Positions 36,532 to 48,504 of a DNA stretch of 64,000 bases are shown piece by piece; the stretch's first letter is position 1, and each line of letters starts with the position of its first letter. The DNA is from Agelas oroides. Its lineage: Eukaryota; Porifera; Demospongiae; Agelasida; Agelasidae. The notes beneath the pieces were generated by a model. The model was not told the origin of the DNA. It saw only the letters and a program-made list of their open reading frames with translations, and searched no databases. The DNA is taken from contig OX422189.1 of assembly GCA_949130485.1 (NCBI GenBank), positions 351,220 through 415,219 of the forward strand, in the 5' to 3' direction. Both the position numbers and the translations under genes were made by a program.

Positions 36532-39466
36532 ATGGCGCAGATCGTAAAAGGGAAAGAGATGGAATTGGGGCCAGCCACGATGGTGACCGGCTTTCTAACA
36601 AAAAGAACGCGCAACATGAATCGGTGGAAGAGACGCTGGTGGCAGCTTATGGACAATGGGACGCTGCTTTACTTCAAGACTGAAGACAGGCTGAAGCTGC
36701 TAGGTGAAATCGATATTGCCCGAACGTGCTATGATGTGCGGCTTGGTGCCGACAGCTGCAAGATGGCGTTTCCACGAAGCATTCCATCGTGTTGCTGCTT
36801 CGCGTTCTCCGTGTTGAAGAGGACCTACTATATGCATGCACCAACTGCAGCTGAAACGAAGCGCTGGGTCGAGTGTATCAAAAACGTCTCGCTGGTTCTC
36901 AACCAGACGCAACTCGCTCGCGCACACAGGCCAGCGCCTAGCCCTCCAGGCGCACCGCCGACTTTGCGCTACGACGAAGAACGTCGTCACACCATGGACA
37001 ATAGTCATACAAACCGCGACGCAGTTCACCATAGCAAGCTGAAGCGCAGGTCTGCCGTCGTCCAAAGTGATTGGTACAGGCGAGAGTTGCAAGACGAACC
37101 ATCAGAGTTGCCTGTGTTCTCTGCACGCAAGCTTGCTCACAGGCACACCAGCTCCGTACCAAACCTGTACCTCAGGAATTATCACGCTGCACCCCCGACG
37201 TCGCATGGTGGGTCATCAACCCAGCCCAACTCCCAACTATGGCTGGACGGTAGTCCTAATACATCTCATGCTAGTAGTCCTGCAGTGAGAGGTCATCCGA
37301 CCACTCCACCGACACACACACATGCACATACAACCGTCATCTCTCCTTTATATGTACGTTCTCGACAAGGTCTGTCTTCTTCCGGCAATGAACTTGATAA
37401 GTTAGTACATCGTCACAAAAATCAGCCATCAGATTCTGGCTCCCGTGGAGGAACGTTGCCAAGAGTGAGACAACAAGGAAAGCGAGCTTCTTTACCATCT
37501 GCATTTGATCAAGAATTCCTGCGATTGCAGGTCCCTGCCAGGGAGGCACAGACTCAAAGAAGATATGAGCGTACAGAAATGCGACCAAGGTCTGCTTCGA
37601 TATCTGATTACAGTTCCAGTCTTTTCAAAGGAAAGAATTATTACCATGGTGGTTATCACTCACTCGGTAGAGTCCAAGGTTTGATTCAACATTACAGCAG
37701 CCCAGAGGTACCTAGTAACCCTCAGAGATCCTGGCGGGGGCCTCCTCCTCCTGTGAAACCGAAGCCGATTCTAAGGGCCCCAAAAGGAAGCCATCGGAAA
37801 GAACCTTCCTTTGTTGCAGCCACTCGTATTAGCAGCGAGGCTGAAGCAATCATGAAACCACCATCACATCCACCACCTCCTCCCCCTCCTCCTCCTCCTC
37901 CTCCTCCACAAATGGATCTCAATGGCCCACACTCTCCTCTGCTAACTATTCCTACCAGGCAGTTTGGAGGTCCACCAAACTTTGTTCCACCTCCACCCCC
38001 TTCCAGTATTGGTAGTACAAATAGTGGTAGTGGCTCTCCACTGCCCCGTGACAATATAGAATGTGGCCCCCTGGAGTCTCCTAGGAGCATTGCTTCGTCT
38101 GGGATAATGTCACTCTCCTCCACTGATTTCACTCAACCAACAAACACATTCTGGGGACAAGGAGGAAATACATCGGAGACTCAACATGCAGACATCGCAA
38201 ACAACTTGGCCTACGACCAGCTGCAGAAGGTGAGGTTATAGGAGACACAAATGTCAGGGAGTTGAGGTGGTAACATTATATCCAAATATGTAATATGGTG
38301 GTAATGTGATACATGGAATGAATGATAAAAACTCGTCTTGGTCATGTGCAGCAATTAGTTAGACAGGATCTCATTATAGGGAGACTTAGTCTCACAAGCC
38401 AGATCCACTTCCACAAAGAAGGGAAGAGTTTGCGGAGGTGCATGGTTCTGGCTTACAAGACGGTGAGACTCACCATTCAATAATATAAATAGCTCTCTGA
38501 CAGCCATCGGTCAAGAGCACATAAGAACAGGAGGCTTGAGTAAGAGCGTGTAGCTCCAATAGAAGTTCATAGTCCAGTCAAAATTATTGAACCATAATAA
38601 AAATAGAACACCCGGTCACATGCTTAGTAACAATGCCTTATATCTATGCAGCATGCCCAGTATGTGTTACTATTTTTAGTACTGACGGTAAATTCCGACT
38701 GGTTTCAAATTTTACGGAGTTACATGCTCTTACTGTAGCCGCCCATTCTTATGCACTCTTTGCCATCGGTATATACCACTGGCTGACTACTAACCTCATT
38801 CTCAGGCCTTCCCTGCTTCCAGTTTTTGATTGCTTGCAGTAAGCAAAAATGGACCTGCAAGCAATCATACACCTGGGAGGCATGGAAAGCTTGGGAGCAC
38901 GGCTAGGTAATATTGTATGAAGTACCCTTAATGCTGTTTCTCAGCTGGTGACAGAGATCAAACGACTCGGGAAGCTAAAGGAAGACGGAAAAGTTGTGGT
39001 CACATTCCAGGAGTTGATTGAGGGAACAAAAGGGATGTTTGAGGCCCTCCTTGTGACCCTGCAAACAGCAAAGAACTGCAAGGTTTGTTCAGCTGCCTGC
39101 TCTGTATAAGAGTGCATGCTGATGTCGTCTTTAATGCAGAAGCTTGCACGATAAAAATTAGTGCGGGATATCACCAGTAGTATTAATTTGAAGGAAGAAA
39201 GTGGCTGGGTACAAGGCTAGCTCTGTAGCTGTTTTTAATATGCACATGTAGCTTCTAACTGGATCAACTGAAAAGAACAACACCAGAAATACTGTTAACC
39301 TACCCAACCCTAACCCTTACCCCACCTGATGCTCCAGATTTCCTGTGGCTGACTTGCATTCACCGTGTTATGACTCCCTTTGCAGGTTGTTGCTTTTGAT
39401 GGTGAAGTCCTGTTTCAGGGAAAAGATGACCAGACAGCTATTACACTTCTGAAACAAGAACTGTAG
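36532..39466 (+). CDS. PH domain - polyproline - Costars domain protein
   Basis: Exons 36532-38229, 38352-38462, 38945-39082, 39386-39466; 675 residues. Residues about 18-125 are a PH domain (MVTGFLTKRTRNMNRWKRRW, YYMHAPTAAETKRWVECI), a module that usually binds phosphoinositides. The middle is Ser/Pro/His-rich and contains a run of 12-14 prolines at about 446-460 and other PPPP blocks that could bind EVH1, SH3 or profilin. The last 72 residues (604-675) match the Costars domain found in ABRACL and at the C-terminus of ABRA/STARS: LVTEIKRLGKLKEDGKVVV, MFEALLVTLQTAKNCKVVAF, GEVLFQGKDDQTAITLL. Costars proteins act on actin dynamics and SRF signalling. A membrane-actin adaptor is therefore a reasonable inference. 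An upstream in-frame ATG lies at 36514. The PH plus Costars pairing is not one I recognise. Confidence 0.85.
38513..38760 (+). mobile_element. MITE family A, copy 2, with exact 9-base target duplication
   Basis: Ends AAGAGCACATAAGAACAGG and CATTCTTATGCACTCTT; flanked by GCCATCGGT at 38503-38511 and 38762-38770. Sits in the PH-Costars gene intron between exons 2 and 3. Confidence 0.92.
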
Positions 39467-39557
39467 CTAGTATTTTGTCAGTTTATTACGGTGCATTATT
39501 AATTTGTCCACGAGTTATGGGTTGCCGCTTTCCGCATAGCGCGCGCCACCCTTATGA

Positions 39558-39565
39558 TGACGTCA
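39558..39565. promoter_or_regulatory. Palindromic CRE (TGACGTCA) in EMSY promoter
   Basis: A perfect TGACGTCA octamer lies 85 bases upstream of the EMSY start codon, within the 183-base gap after the PH-Costars gene. This is the consensus cAMP-response element bound by CREB/ATF factors; function here is inferred. Confidence 0.6.
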
Positions 39566-39649
39566 TTAACGTTTGCCTATTATTACGTAATAGTGCCAAA
39601 GTTCCAATTAAAGCCATCCTAAATCCCGAGAGAGCTTCGCTGAGCAAAG

Positions 39650-42600
39650 ATGGGAGTTGAAACGCTTCTCACGAATGCTGGAGCGAGAAGAACGCTCAGA
39701 AGGCTCGGTAGGTGTCTTTCATACGTCGAACTAGAGTTATCAGCAGTTTTGCCAGACAATGATTTGCAGAAGAAGTTATTTATTTTTACAGTGTGTTCAT
39801 CATTAGTGTTTCGTAGATCGTGTGGGTAATATTTCATGTCACAAATACTTTCTCATGATGTAGAGCTGGAAGCATATGCTTCGGTGGTGTCTGCTTTTAG
39901 AGCCCAAGGCCCCTTCACTGGGTAAGCACTGTAGAGGTGTAGATAATTAACTTCATATATGAAACATTACGTGAGGTTAACAACCTATGGTACAGTTGAA
40001 CCAGAGGCTTATCAAGCTGCTGAAAGTCAATGCAGTCTTGGTTGAACATAGCTTTTTAACTTACAGCAAATGTTTTCTTTCCAAATGATAGGGAGAAGAA
40101 GGTATCGCTGGAGCTACTATGCAAGCACTTGGGGTAAGGATGAATGTCGTACACGTCAGAAACTGTTGTGTTTATATCAGCTGACAAGGAGAACCCAATG
40201 ACACAATTAAGGCTAATATTAAGGGAGTCTCCGGGACTGACGTCCCCTCCTAAGGACGCGAAAGAAAACCCTCATCCATATTTTTTGAGGTAGGACTGAG
40301 TGCACTTCAGAAAAGAAAGAAATGCTAATGTGACTAGAATTTGATTCATAGTCCAATGTTTCATCCACTAGGCCACCAGCTTAAGAGGCTACCAGAGCCA
40401 AACCTCCCCAGAGTAGTAATGAAATAGTACAAAATGTCTTCACCAAAATTTAAACAATACAAGGTCATGTATTTAACCATGACGTGTATGTACTGTGCCA
40501 GAATCATCCTTAAGTAACTGCAGTGTCACACGCTGTCGTTAGCTTGCTGTGTTAAAATCAATGTCTGTTTCAGGATATCGAGAGAGAGACACCGAGCGGA
40601 AATACGGAGGGCTGTTAACGATGAGCTCCTTACATCTGTAGCTAGGTGGTAAGTCCAAACATCCTGATTAACAATGAGCTAAGAGTAAAGGTACCTCAGT
40701 GTAAAGGAGGGGGGAGGCAGGTACAATTAGCTATGATATGAGCTTCAGGGGGATGGGAGAGGGAACATACATTCTTGGTTCTCGTAGTGTCCAAGCTCTT
40801 TACCTAATAAGGACTTGAGCCAGGGTACAACCCGTACCCCATGAGGCTACTTCTTTGTGGAACTCAAGTAACTGAAAGTTTGTGTTCCTCTCTCTAGTAT
40901 TTCTGGCACAGAGACGGAGAATGCCTGGCGAAAGGAGGGCCAAAAACTGACCTCCATGAACCCAAGGTTTGTTGCGAGGCAAGTGAACCATCTCCCACAA
41001 GTCCTTGCATCCGCTACCGTCAATGCAGCGCTGGGGACCAACGTGGTCAAACAAGAGCTTGAGGCCAGGAAAGCCACCTCTGTCCAAGTGCAGAATGCTC
41101 TCAAGTTCATTATCACCCAAAACCCCATGACAGCCCCAAAATCCTCACCTCAAAGTCACTTGGCCACTAAGCCAAAGACGACACAAGTAGCAGACAAAGA
41201 TATACCCTCCTCAACGACTGCAGCCATTGCTACTGGCTCCTCAACGTCTGCTACTGTCGCTGCTAGCTCCTCCACAACTGCCACTGTCGGTACACCCTCC
41301 TCAACGACTGCGACCATTGCTACTCCCTCCTCAATGACTGCTACTGTCGCTACTCCCTCCTCAACGACTGCCACTGTCGCTGCTAGCTCCTCCAAACCAG
41401 TCCTGTCTCCTGTGAAATCACTCGTCCACTCCACTCCTCCTAAAGCAGCTGCCACACAGACAGTGTCAGCAGGCGTCCAAACACTCTCATCATCATCTGC
41501 TTCCACTCAGACCCCTCAACCGTCCTCCACAACAGATGCTAACAACCAGGTGACTGAAACATCAGACAAGCGGGAACAAGAATCAAAACCTACTCAACTG
41601 AACACACAAGATAATCCTGCAACTGAGGTGACTAAACCTCCGTCTCTCTCCGTACAGGGAGCTACGTTGGATGTGTCTGGATCTAAACCAGCTGGGTCAG
41701 AGGATCATTCCTCAGACAAAGTACCTCAGGTGGGACGGGAGGAAGTTCCTGAAACTGGATCGGATCAGTCAAGAGCAGGGCAGGAGAGTTCAGTTGGTCG
41801 ACCAGATCAGCAAGAGCCGCTGCAGTCCAGTGTAGAGGAAGAGAAGCGTGACAAAGTAGCTGAAGGGACGGAGGCTACACCAGACACAAAACACAAACTG
41901 ACGAAACCTCAAGTAGACGGCAAACACAAAGAGAGTCTCATCAAATCCGCTGTAGATTTGCAGTCTCCCATGTTACCTGTTCAGGTATCAGGGTCAGCCA
42001 CACCAGTTCAAGACATGGATATATCTACTGTAGCCTCTACTACTGTAGTTTCTAGCACGAGTGGCAATGCCCCTAAACCAACTCCCCTTCGTGTCGTTGC
42101 AACCACTATCATACCTGCCTCCAAGCCCGTGGGTGTCCCTGCTACGAACACCTCCGCACTGACCTCTCCCCTCTCAGTGGTTGATGACAGTAATGTTCTA
42201 ATTACAGAAACACAAAACCGTGCAAATCGAAAACGGCCACTAACACCCCCTACGTCACTTCCTCCTCCAGCAAAGAAACCAGCCCCCCCTCCTCTCCTCA
42301 CTCCAACCCTCACCCTAACTCCCGGCACGCCTCATGTCCCCATCCCTGCTCTCACTCCTATATCTATACACACAGACACTGCCAGTGTTAACCCCACCAG
42401 CACTACTGTCAAACCACGATACCCCCCACCTCCCCTAGTTCATGCCAGCACTGTGACCCGACCAGATATAACGAGCAGGTTGCAGAGAAGATCTGCTTCA
42501 CCTTCTACAGGTCTAGAACGTTCCCACGGAGAGATACAGCTCAGAACGCTCCTACAAGGAACTGCAGTTGTCACCACCTCTGAAACACCTCCTCTTCCTC

Positions 42601-43343
42601 TTCCCACATCTTTGCCATCTTTGCCAGCTGTCAGTCAACACTCATCACCTCCGCCCCCACCACCCCACCCACCCACTTCCACCCTCCCTTCTGCTGTGGC
42701 CTCCCCACTCCTGCCCAGACTCACCTCCCCCCCTCCACTCACCCTCCCCCCGACTCCCTCCACCACTCCCACCCCTGCACCCTCCAATACAGATGCCTTC
42801 ATTCAAGCCCTCTGTTCTGACCCATCTAGCCTCGAAGACTCCACAGTGTCTGCTCTAGCAACACAACTGGGCCTTGACTTTACTGACCTCGGGCTGCTAG
42901 CGGGATCCGACCTACTTCAACTGATGCAGCCTATCGGAACAGAGCCAGTATCAGCCAGCAGTTCAGCAGATGTGATGATGGAGACTCAGCTACCGTCCAT
43001 GAAAATTCCACAGTCAGTTACAGGCACAAGTGACAATCCACTTCCAGGTCATAGCGCTGGAGTTGGGCAGACGGAAGCCATTGCAGCAAGTCCAGGGACC
43101 ACTCCTGGTGGGGTGCCAGGCATGCTGATGACTCCAACACCACAGGACCACGTGGGAATGCTTGGGGAGCTGTGTATCCAACCATCAGGGGGTGGCAACC
43201 CCATGTTCCCAGACCTGAGTAGTCTGTCGAGCTCCACCAATGAATCTGAACTGCTGGAGGGGATTCCCCAGGAGTTGGCAGAGACCATTCAGGCCCTGGC
43301 AAGACTGGATGAACAAAATACTGCATACAGTCCCATCCAATGA
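39650..43343 (+). CDS. EMSY: EMSY transcriptional repressor homologue (ENT domain)
   Basis: EMSY is a nuclear chromatin regulator that binds BRCA2 and HP1 and sits in the SIN3/KDM5A repressor complex in vertebrates. Exons 39650-39707, 39864-39921, 40092-40133, 40574-40648, 40898-43343; 892 residues. The first five exons spell an ENT domain: LRRLELEAYASVVSAFRAQG, EKKVSLELLCKHL, ISRERHRAEIRRAVNDELL, followed by a WRKEGQKLTSMNPRFV block, all collinear with vertebrate EMSY. The remaining 750 residues are low-complexity Ser/Thr/Pro/Ala-rich, with Ala-Thr-Val-Ala-type repeats at about 41200-41400, as in EMSY but shorter than the human 1322-residue protein. An AATAAA at 43448-43453 is the likely poly(A) signal. 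The N-terminal call is strong; BRCA2 binding cannot be judged. Confidence 0.93.
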
Positions 43344-43447
43344 ACTTTGACCCCATGCACATATCATACATTCACTTGGTTATTTCCAGAAGTAGTATTG
43401 CAACCTTGTGAAGAAAAATGCACTGTACATAGTTTCATGTACATCAA

Positions 43448-43453
43448 AATAAA
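43448..43453 (+). terminator. EMSY poly(A) signal AATAAA
   Basis: AATAAA 105 bases after the EMSY stop codon, inside the 192-base convergent gap before the minus-strand CFAP97 gene ends at 43536. Confidence 0.75.
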
Positions 43454-43535
43454 CTGCTGTTGTATACTTAAGGGTTGTGAACAAAGGGAAAAAATTGTGA
43501 TATCAAAGTTGATATTAGATTAGGTGCTAATTATG

Positions 43536-45525
43536 CTATCCTTCACTGTTAGCATCATCCATTTCCTGATCATCAACTTTAACCTCTGGTTCATCTCCTG
43601 CCTTCTCCATTTGTCCTTCTTCACCACCCCCAGCTTCCAGCTCCCCTTCCTCCTCTTTCACGTCACTCACAGTTTCCTCTGAGTTTCCTAGCTCCTTTGG
43701 TTTTGGTTTTGCCTTTCTTGGGTGGTGATCAACTTTTGAGCCTCTCCTTGCATCAACGGATGTCGTCTTTGCCATCCTAGGTTGGTGTGAAGCAGAGGTA
43801 CCTCGTACCTGTGTATATGCAGAGTTGTCATATAGATATAGTTTTGATTTCAATACAATTCTTCTGGTTGTGAGACACACAGAATGAACTCACTGCTGTT
43901 GGTGGCAATGTCTTTGGCTACAGGAAGAACAGTGTGTAAATAATTACTAGTGCTCCTTCTTCTCCCTCCCTTCCTTCTCTCACTCCCTTCTTCTCCCTCC
44001 CTCCTTCTCTCCCTCCCTTCCTTCTCTCACTCCCTTCTTCTCCCTCCCTCACCTTCCTTCTCTCACTTCCTTCTCTCACTCCCTTCTCCTCTCCCTCCCC
44101 CCCCCCCCTCCCTTCTCTCCCTCCCTAACCCTCCTCCTCCTCTTCCTCTATAGGCTTACCCTAGATGCAGAGGACAGTTGTGACGGGTAAGCAGTGATCC
44201 TCCCTTTCAGCTGTTCCTTCTGCATCCAGCTGTCCACCCAGTCCGAGACTTTGTACATGGGTTCGACTTTCTGCAGCCGATGAAGGATTTGCTGCGGTGT
44301 GTGTGTGTGTGTGCCATACAGTAGACAATTTGGGAGTCACATCGAAATAAGATGTTTATAGTCAGTCTTCTTGTGGTGAGATGACTATACCTTGTTCTCT
44401 GCAGCTACACGCTCAAGCTCTCGTTGACGTTGCAAATCATTCAAACTGTGCCAAGTTCAAGAAAAAAATCTGTTTACTATTCATAGACAAGAACAACATG
44501 TAGCACTATTTGACATTAACTGCACTCTTCTCAATGGAGCCCCCCGCCCAGATCTCCGTATGAAAACTGCAAGCGCCTTAAATCTGGGTGGGGGGTGGGC
44601 TTGGGAGTGAGGCTAACAGCTGCATGCACACCTGTGATGTCTGTATGTGTTTCTGTGCTCGACATGGCCTTGTGTGTACATGATGCGCTGCATCTTTGTG
44701 AGCAGAGTGAGGTTGTCCCTCTCAATCTCCTCCGCACGTTCCTTCTCAACCTGGGAAAAGAAATTGTAGTAGCCGTAAAGCCATATTCCCAGGCTCTTCC
44801 CCCCCAAAATCACTCCAGAACAGGCATGGGAATGGGGGCCACTTTGGGCTTCTTTGAGTCTCCGGATTAGCAAGGTGCCTCGTGTCTTAACCAAACTGAG
44901 GTACACAAAGTCTATAGTTTTGGAAAAACAGAGAGATAAGCAATCTCTCTTTCCCTCTCTCTCCTCTTATCCTCCCTCTGTCATACCTGTTGTTTCTTCC
45001 ATTTTGATGTTACGTGAGGGCGGACTCTCGGTGCACTGGTGTCCACCATGGGCTTGGCTGTCTGCACCTGGGGACGAAACACAACACTAGCTAGTCACTC
45101 ATGAACCAATCCCTGCACACATTTGTAGAAGGTGATTTGTGGGCAATTTTACACTAAACAAAATTTAGTTTTGAGGCTTCCATGTGCCCCTCTCTCCCTT
45201 GGAAGATCAATGAGTGTATCACACCCATACTGAGTAGGGCTAACCTAGCCTCATACCCCCATGCAGGGGAGGAGCCTGGGTACGACGCTAGGGGTAACCT
45301 AGCCTCGTACCCCCCTGCAGGGGAGAAGCCTGGGTACGACGCTAGGGGTAACCTAGCCTCGTACCCCCCTGCAGGGGAGAAGCCTGGGTACGAGGAGCAC
45401 ACAGTGACAAGTGGACAACATATTCCTACCAGTCTTCGGTGCTCGTCATAGTAGGTTTGGTCCCATTTCTTCTGCAACAGCTTGTTCCCAGTGGGAAGGA
45501 CTGGCCGGTAGGACCGATGACTCAT
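43536..45525 (-). CDS. CFAP97 (hemingway)-domain ciliary protein, minus paralogue
   Basis: CFAP97-domain proteins belong to the axoneme/ciliogenesis set (Drosophila hemingway, vertebrate CFAP97, CFAP97D1/D2). Exons 45525-45430, 45067-44987, 44750-44632, 44445-44391, 44291-44160, 43917-43894, 43808-43536; 259 residues. Family blocks: NKLLQKKWDQTYYDEHRRL, VQTAKPMVDTSAP, EIERDNLTLLTKMQRIM, SLNDLQRQRELERVAAEN, ILHRLQKVEPMY. The C-terminal exon is a charged tail rich in Lys/Pro then Glu/Asp. Exon boundaries fall at the same places as in the plus-strand paralogue (first four joins, same phases), so the two genes are duplicates. The divergent neighbour shares the promoter at 45526-46089. Most similar by eye to the small CFAP97D1 type; the exact orthologue is unresolved. 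Confidence 0.85.
43945..44150. repeat. CTCCCTTC pyrimidine tract
   Basis: About 200 bases of CTTCTCTCACTCCCTTC repeats in an intron of the minus-strand CFAP97 gene; on the coding strand this is purine-rich. Confidence 0.85.
45240..45393. repeat. Tandem triplet of foldback units
   Basis: Three tandem copies of a 52-base unit that itself folds back: TAACCTAGCCTCGTACCCCC, TGCAGGGGAGAAG, then CCTGGGTACGACGCTAGGGG. First intron of the minus CFAP97 gene. Confidence 0.9.
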
Positions 45526-46089
45526 CTGCTCAACAACAACAAAAACAAACATATTTTACATCCCATGTATAAAGTCTACTAGCATCCCTTCCTTCACAAT
45601 CACGCCTTAATTTTCACTACTCTTCCAGCTTTCCTGCAGAGAAAGCCCAAGGGACCTCAACTGGAAACAACGGCATTGGAAATCCTGTTCACTCACCCAA
45701 ACCTAATCCTCACCCTAGCTGTGCCCTAATGCTAATCTGTATTTATGGTGTAGTTCTGATCTGATAATGGAGCTATGAGTTTTGAGTCATGCAGTGGGTG
45801 ACTTTGGGCCTGGGTTTTTGAGGGAGATGACTGTTCATACAAAATTGATAATAAACATCACATACTTACTATAGCTGTTACCTATGATACAGATTAGCAT
45901 CCCAGAACAGTGGTTTTACCTTTTGCCTTGAGCTGCAATAGTTTACCGTAGCCTTCAGGCGTTATAGCGTTTAGGATGCGGTTACCGTGACAACGCGTCG
46001 TTATTGCATTTAATTGCCGGGGTTTCACTATCTGCAGCGCATTATTCTGTCCTAGCGCGAGCGAAGTAGAAAGCGCTGCTGCAGTAAAG
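45526..46089. promoter_or_regulatory. Divergent promoter of the CFAP97 pair with RFX X-box
   Basis: The 564-base gap between two ciliary-gene start codons. At 45981-45994 it contains GTTACCGTGACAAC, a full match to the RFX X-box consensus RYYNYY-N(1-3)-RRNRAC that controls ciliary genes from nematodes to mammals. It lies about 96 bases from the plus gene's ATG and 456 from the minus gene's. Co-regulation of both genes is inferred. Confidence 0.75.
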
Positions 46090-46443
46090 ATGAGTAAAGC
46101 GAGAGCCTACCAGTCCCTCACGCCCGCCAATAACATGAGTAAAGCGAGAGCCTACCAATCCCTCACGCCCGCCAATAACATGATTCTGAAGAAGAGATGG
46201 GACCAGACCAGATTTCACATGCACCGAACAAAGGTACGGCCTCCCCCCAAAAATCTTGCATGAATGTTGTTAGCGAGATTTGCGCATTTATGTCTTCTTT
46301 ATCAACTGTGCCACTAGTCATAGGAGAAGATTTTCTAAGAGACACTAAAAAAACATTCACTATACTAGCTAGGAGATGCATGAAAATCCATACGCCATGG
46401 TTGCAGCATTTCCTCTATGTATGTATGTATGTATGTATGTATG

Positions 46444-46490
<47 letters not shown>

Positions 46491-47949
46491 TTATTTCTCT
46501 GTCTCTCTAGGTGAGGATTTCAAAGGCGATGATTGATAACAAGCCTCCAGAGAACTACATGCATCTGCATCTCAAGAGGAAGAAGGTGCAGATGGAGGAG
46601 GAACGACAGCAGAAAGTGAGGAGGGATAACCAGATTCTCCTGGACAAGATGTCGCACATCATGAGGACAAGGGGGAGTGTGGATCATAGGAATAGCTACC
46701 AGCAGAGGAGGTGTGTATGTGTGCATGTGTGTGGATGTGCATGTGTGTGTGTGTGTGTGTGTGTACATGCATGTATACACTTTTTCACCAGTAAATTGCT
46801 GTACAGCTGCCTATACATTACTATGTACATTGAAATTTTGATCCACCAATTAACTACATACATCATCTCTCCAAACCAAAAGACATGATAACTTGCATGC
46901 AAGACTAGTCTCATTCCCAGGCCTACAAAACATCCTGGGAATGAGACTAGACTATGACTGCTGACTCATGTAGTAAAGTACCATTTCCTAATCTGCTATA
47001 GTTTGAACAAGACTCGGAGACAGCGAGACCTGCTGCGGGTGACACATGAGAACCAGGCCATCCTGAAGAGGATACAAGCCAAGGAGCCGCACTACAACCA
47101 CCATCAGTGGGTACGTACGTTCAGGGTCTTGCAGTAGCTACCCAGGCCTTCTAACGCCAGTTTTGTGTGACAAATGGCTAGGTTAGAAGCTAGAGATGAT
47201 GGAACCTGTATCATGCTCACGACACATTTCAGGCCCAATTGATTGATTGATTGATTGATTGATCTATTAATTGATCTATGATTGATTACATGATTGGTTA
47301 CATGATTGATTCCGTCTTGTGTTTTGCAGCATGACCAGTGGCGTGTCAACAGAGGTTACATGATCAATATCTCAAAGTACCCAAACAGCTGGATGCATGG
47401 AGAGAAACAGGTGAGATTCTTACCCCCCACTGCAGCTGCAACCAAGGGATGGACACAACTATTTGTCTCATACCCAAGCCTCCACTTGCAGCTACAAGCA
47501 ACAACAGCTTGTGTAGAGACACCTGTGTACGAAGCTTCATTTACAAGCTACGTACTTGTGACCCCCGGCTGGCTCCTCCCTGTTTTTCTGGGGTTACTTA
47601 TGGCTACTGTACAACTTGGAAAAGCCTTGATTACTGAATCAATGATTTCTTCTCTCAACTTCTTTAGTCCTCAGTGGAGAAGCACATGCGGCGGGGAGCT
47701 GCAGAACTGAAGCAGCTGACTGGCAGGAAGCATCTGCTCAGAACCTCAGACACAGCAAAGCCCCAGGTAAGAGGTACAACAGTACCAGTCCTAGTCTTGT
47801 ACCCAGGTGTGTTCACACACCCTAGCTGGATCGCTCGATTTCACTCCGAGCACATTAGCTTATTGTGAAAGTGACTTTCATCTTCTTGTACACAGACCTC
47901 CAGTGCGGCCAACCAACCACCCGACACCGTCCCTCCCGTTGCCTCATAG
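46090..47949 (+). CDS. CFAP97 (hemingway)-domain ciliary protein, plus paralogue
   Basis: Exons 46090-46233, 46511-46710, 47002-47110, 47330-47410, 47668-47766, 47896-47949; 228 residues, phases consistent. Family blocks: MILKKRWDQTRFHMHRTK, RISKAMIDNKPPENY, DNQILLDKMSHIM, SLNKTRRQRDLLRVTHENQA, ILKRIQAKEPHYN, followed by a HDQWRVNRGYMINISKYP segment that resembles the end of CFAP97D1. The N-terminal 15 residues, MSKARAYQSLTPANN, occur twice in tandem because of an exact-frame 45-base duplication with one silent difference; either ATG could start the protein. It lies head to head with its paralogue. Function in cilia is from the family and from the X-box. Confidence 0.87.
46419..46500. repeat. 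(ATGT)n and (ATCT)n tetranucleotide tracts
   Basis: Seven GTAT/ATGT units followed by about thirteen CTAT units, ending close to the exon 2 acceptor of the plus CFAP97 gene. Confidence 0.9.
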
Positions 47950-48500
47950 CTCCATAGCAACAAATCTAGACAGTCACTATAATTAATTATATTATTCACT
48001 CACTGTGCATAAACACTCGTTATACTTTACCCACGGTTATACTGTGCATAAACACTCGTTATACTTTACCCACAGTTATACTGTGCATAAACACTCGTTA
48101 TACTTTACCCACAGTTATACTGTGCATAAACACTCATACTTTACCCACAGTTATACTGTGCATAAAAACTGTTGCTAGGTTAACTGTATGTACTATATTG
48201 TTATTTATTTATTTATTGTAACAAAATTAAGCACATTTGTAATAACAAATGAAACACATTTATATAACAACAAATTGAACATTCAGTATAACAACAAATT
48301 GGGCATGTTTATAACAACAAATTGAACATTCAGTATAACAACAAATTAGGAATGTTTATAACAACAAATGCAACACATTTATAATAACAAATTGAACATT
48401 CAGTATAACAACAAATTGGGCATGTTTATAACAACAAATGCAACGCATTTATAACAACAAATTGAGCACATGTTTACAGCAATAAATGGAATGTGTTTAT
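47950..48500. repeat. Two minisatellites and poly(A) signals in a convergent intergenic region
   Basis: Four units of TGCATAAACACTCGTTATAC plus TTTACCCACAGTTATAC occupy about 47998-48172. About nine units related to ATTTATAACAACAAATTGAAC occupy about 48235-48500. Between them, minus-strand AATAAATAAATAAATAA (48204-48217) offers overlapping poly(A) signals for the selenoprotein gene. No coding sequence seen. Confidence 0.85.
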
Positions 48501-48504
48501 AATT

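Noticed and set aside
41156-41506. Minus-strand open frame of 116 codons (Val/Ala/Glu-rich)
   Set aside because: Antisense shadow of the EMSY Ser/Thr/Ala repeats.
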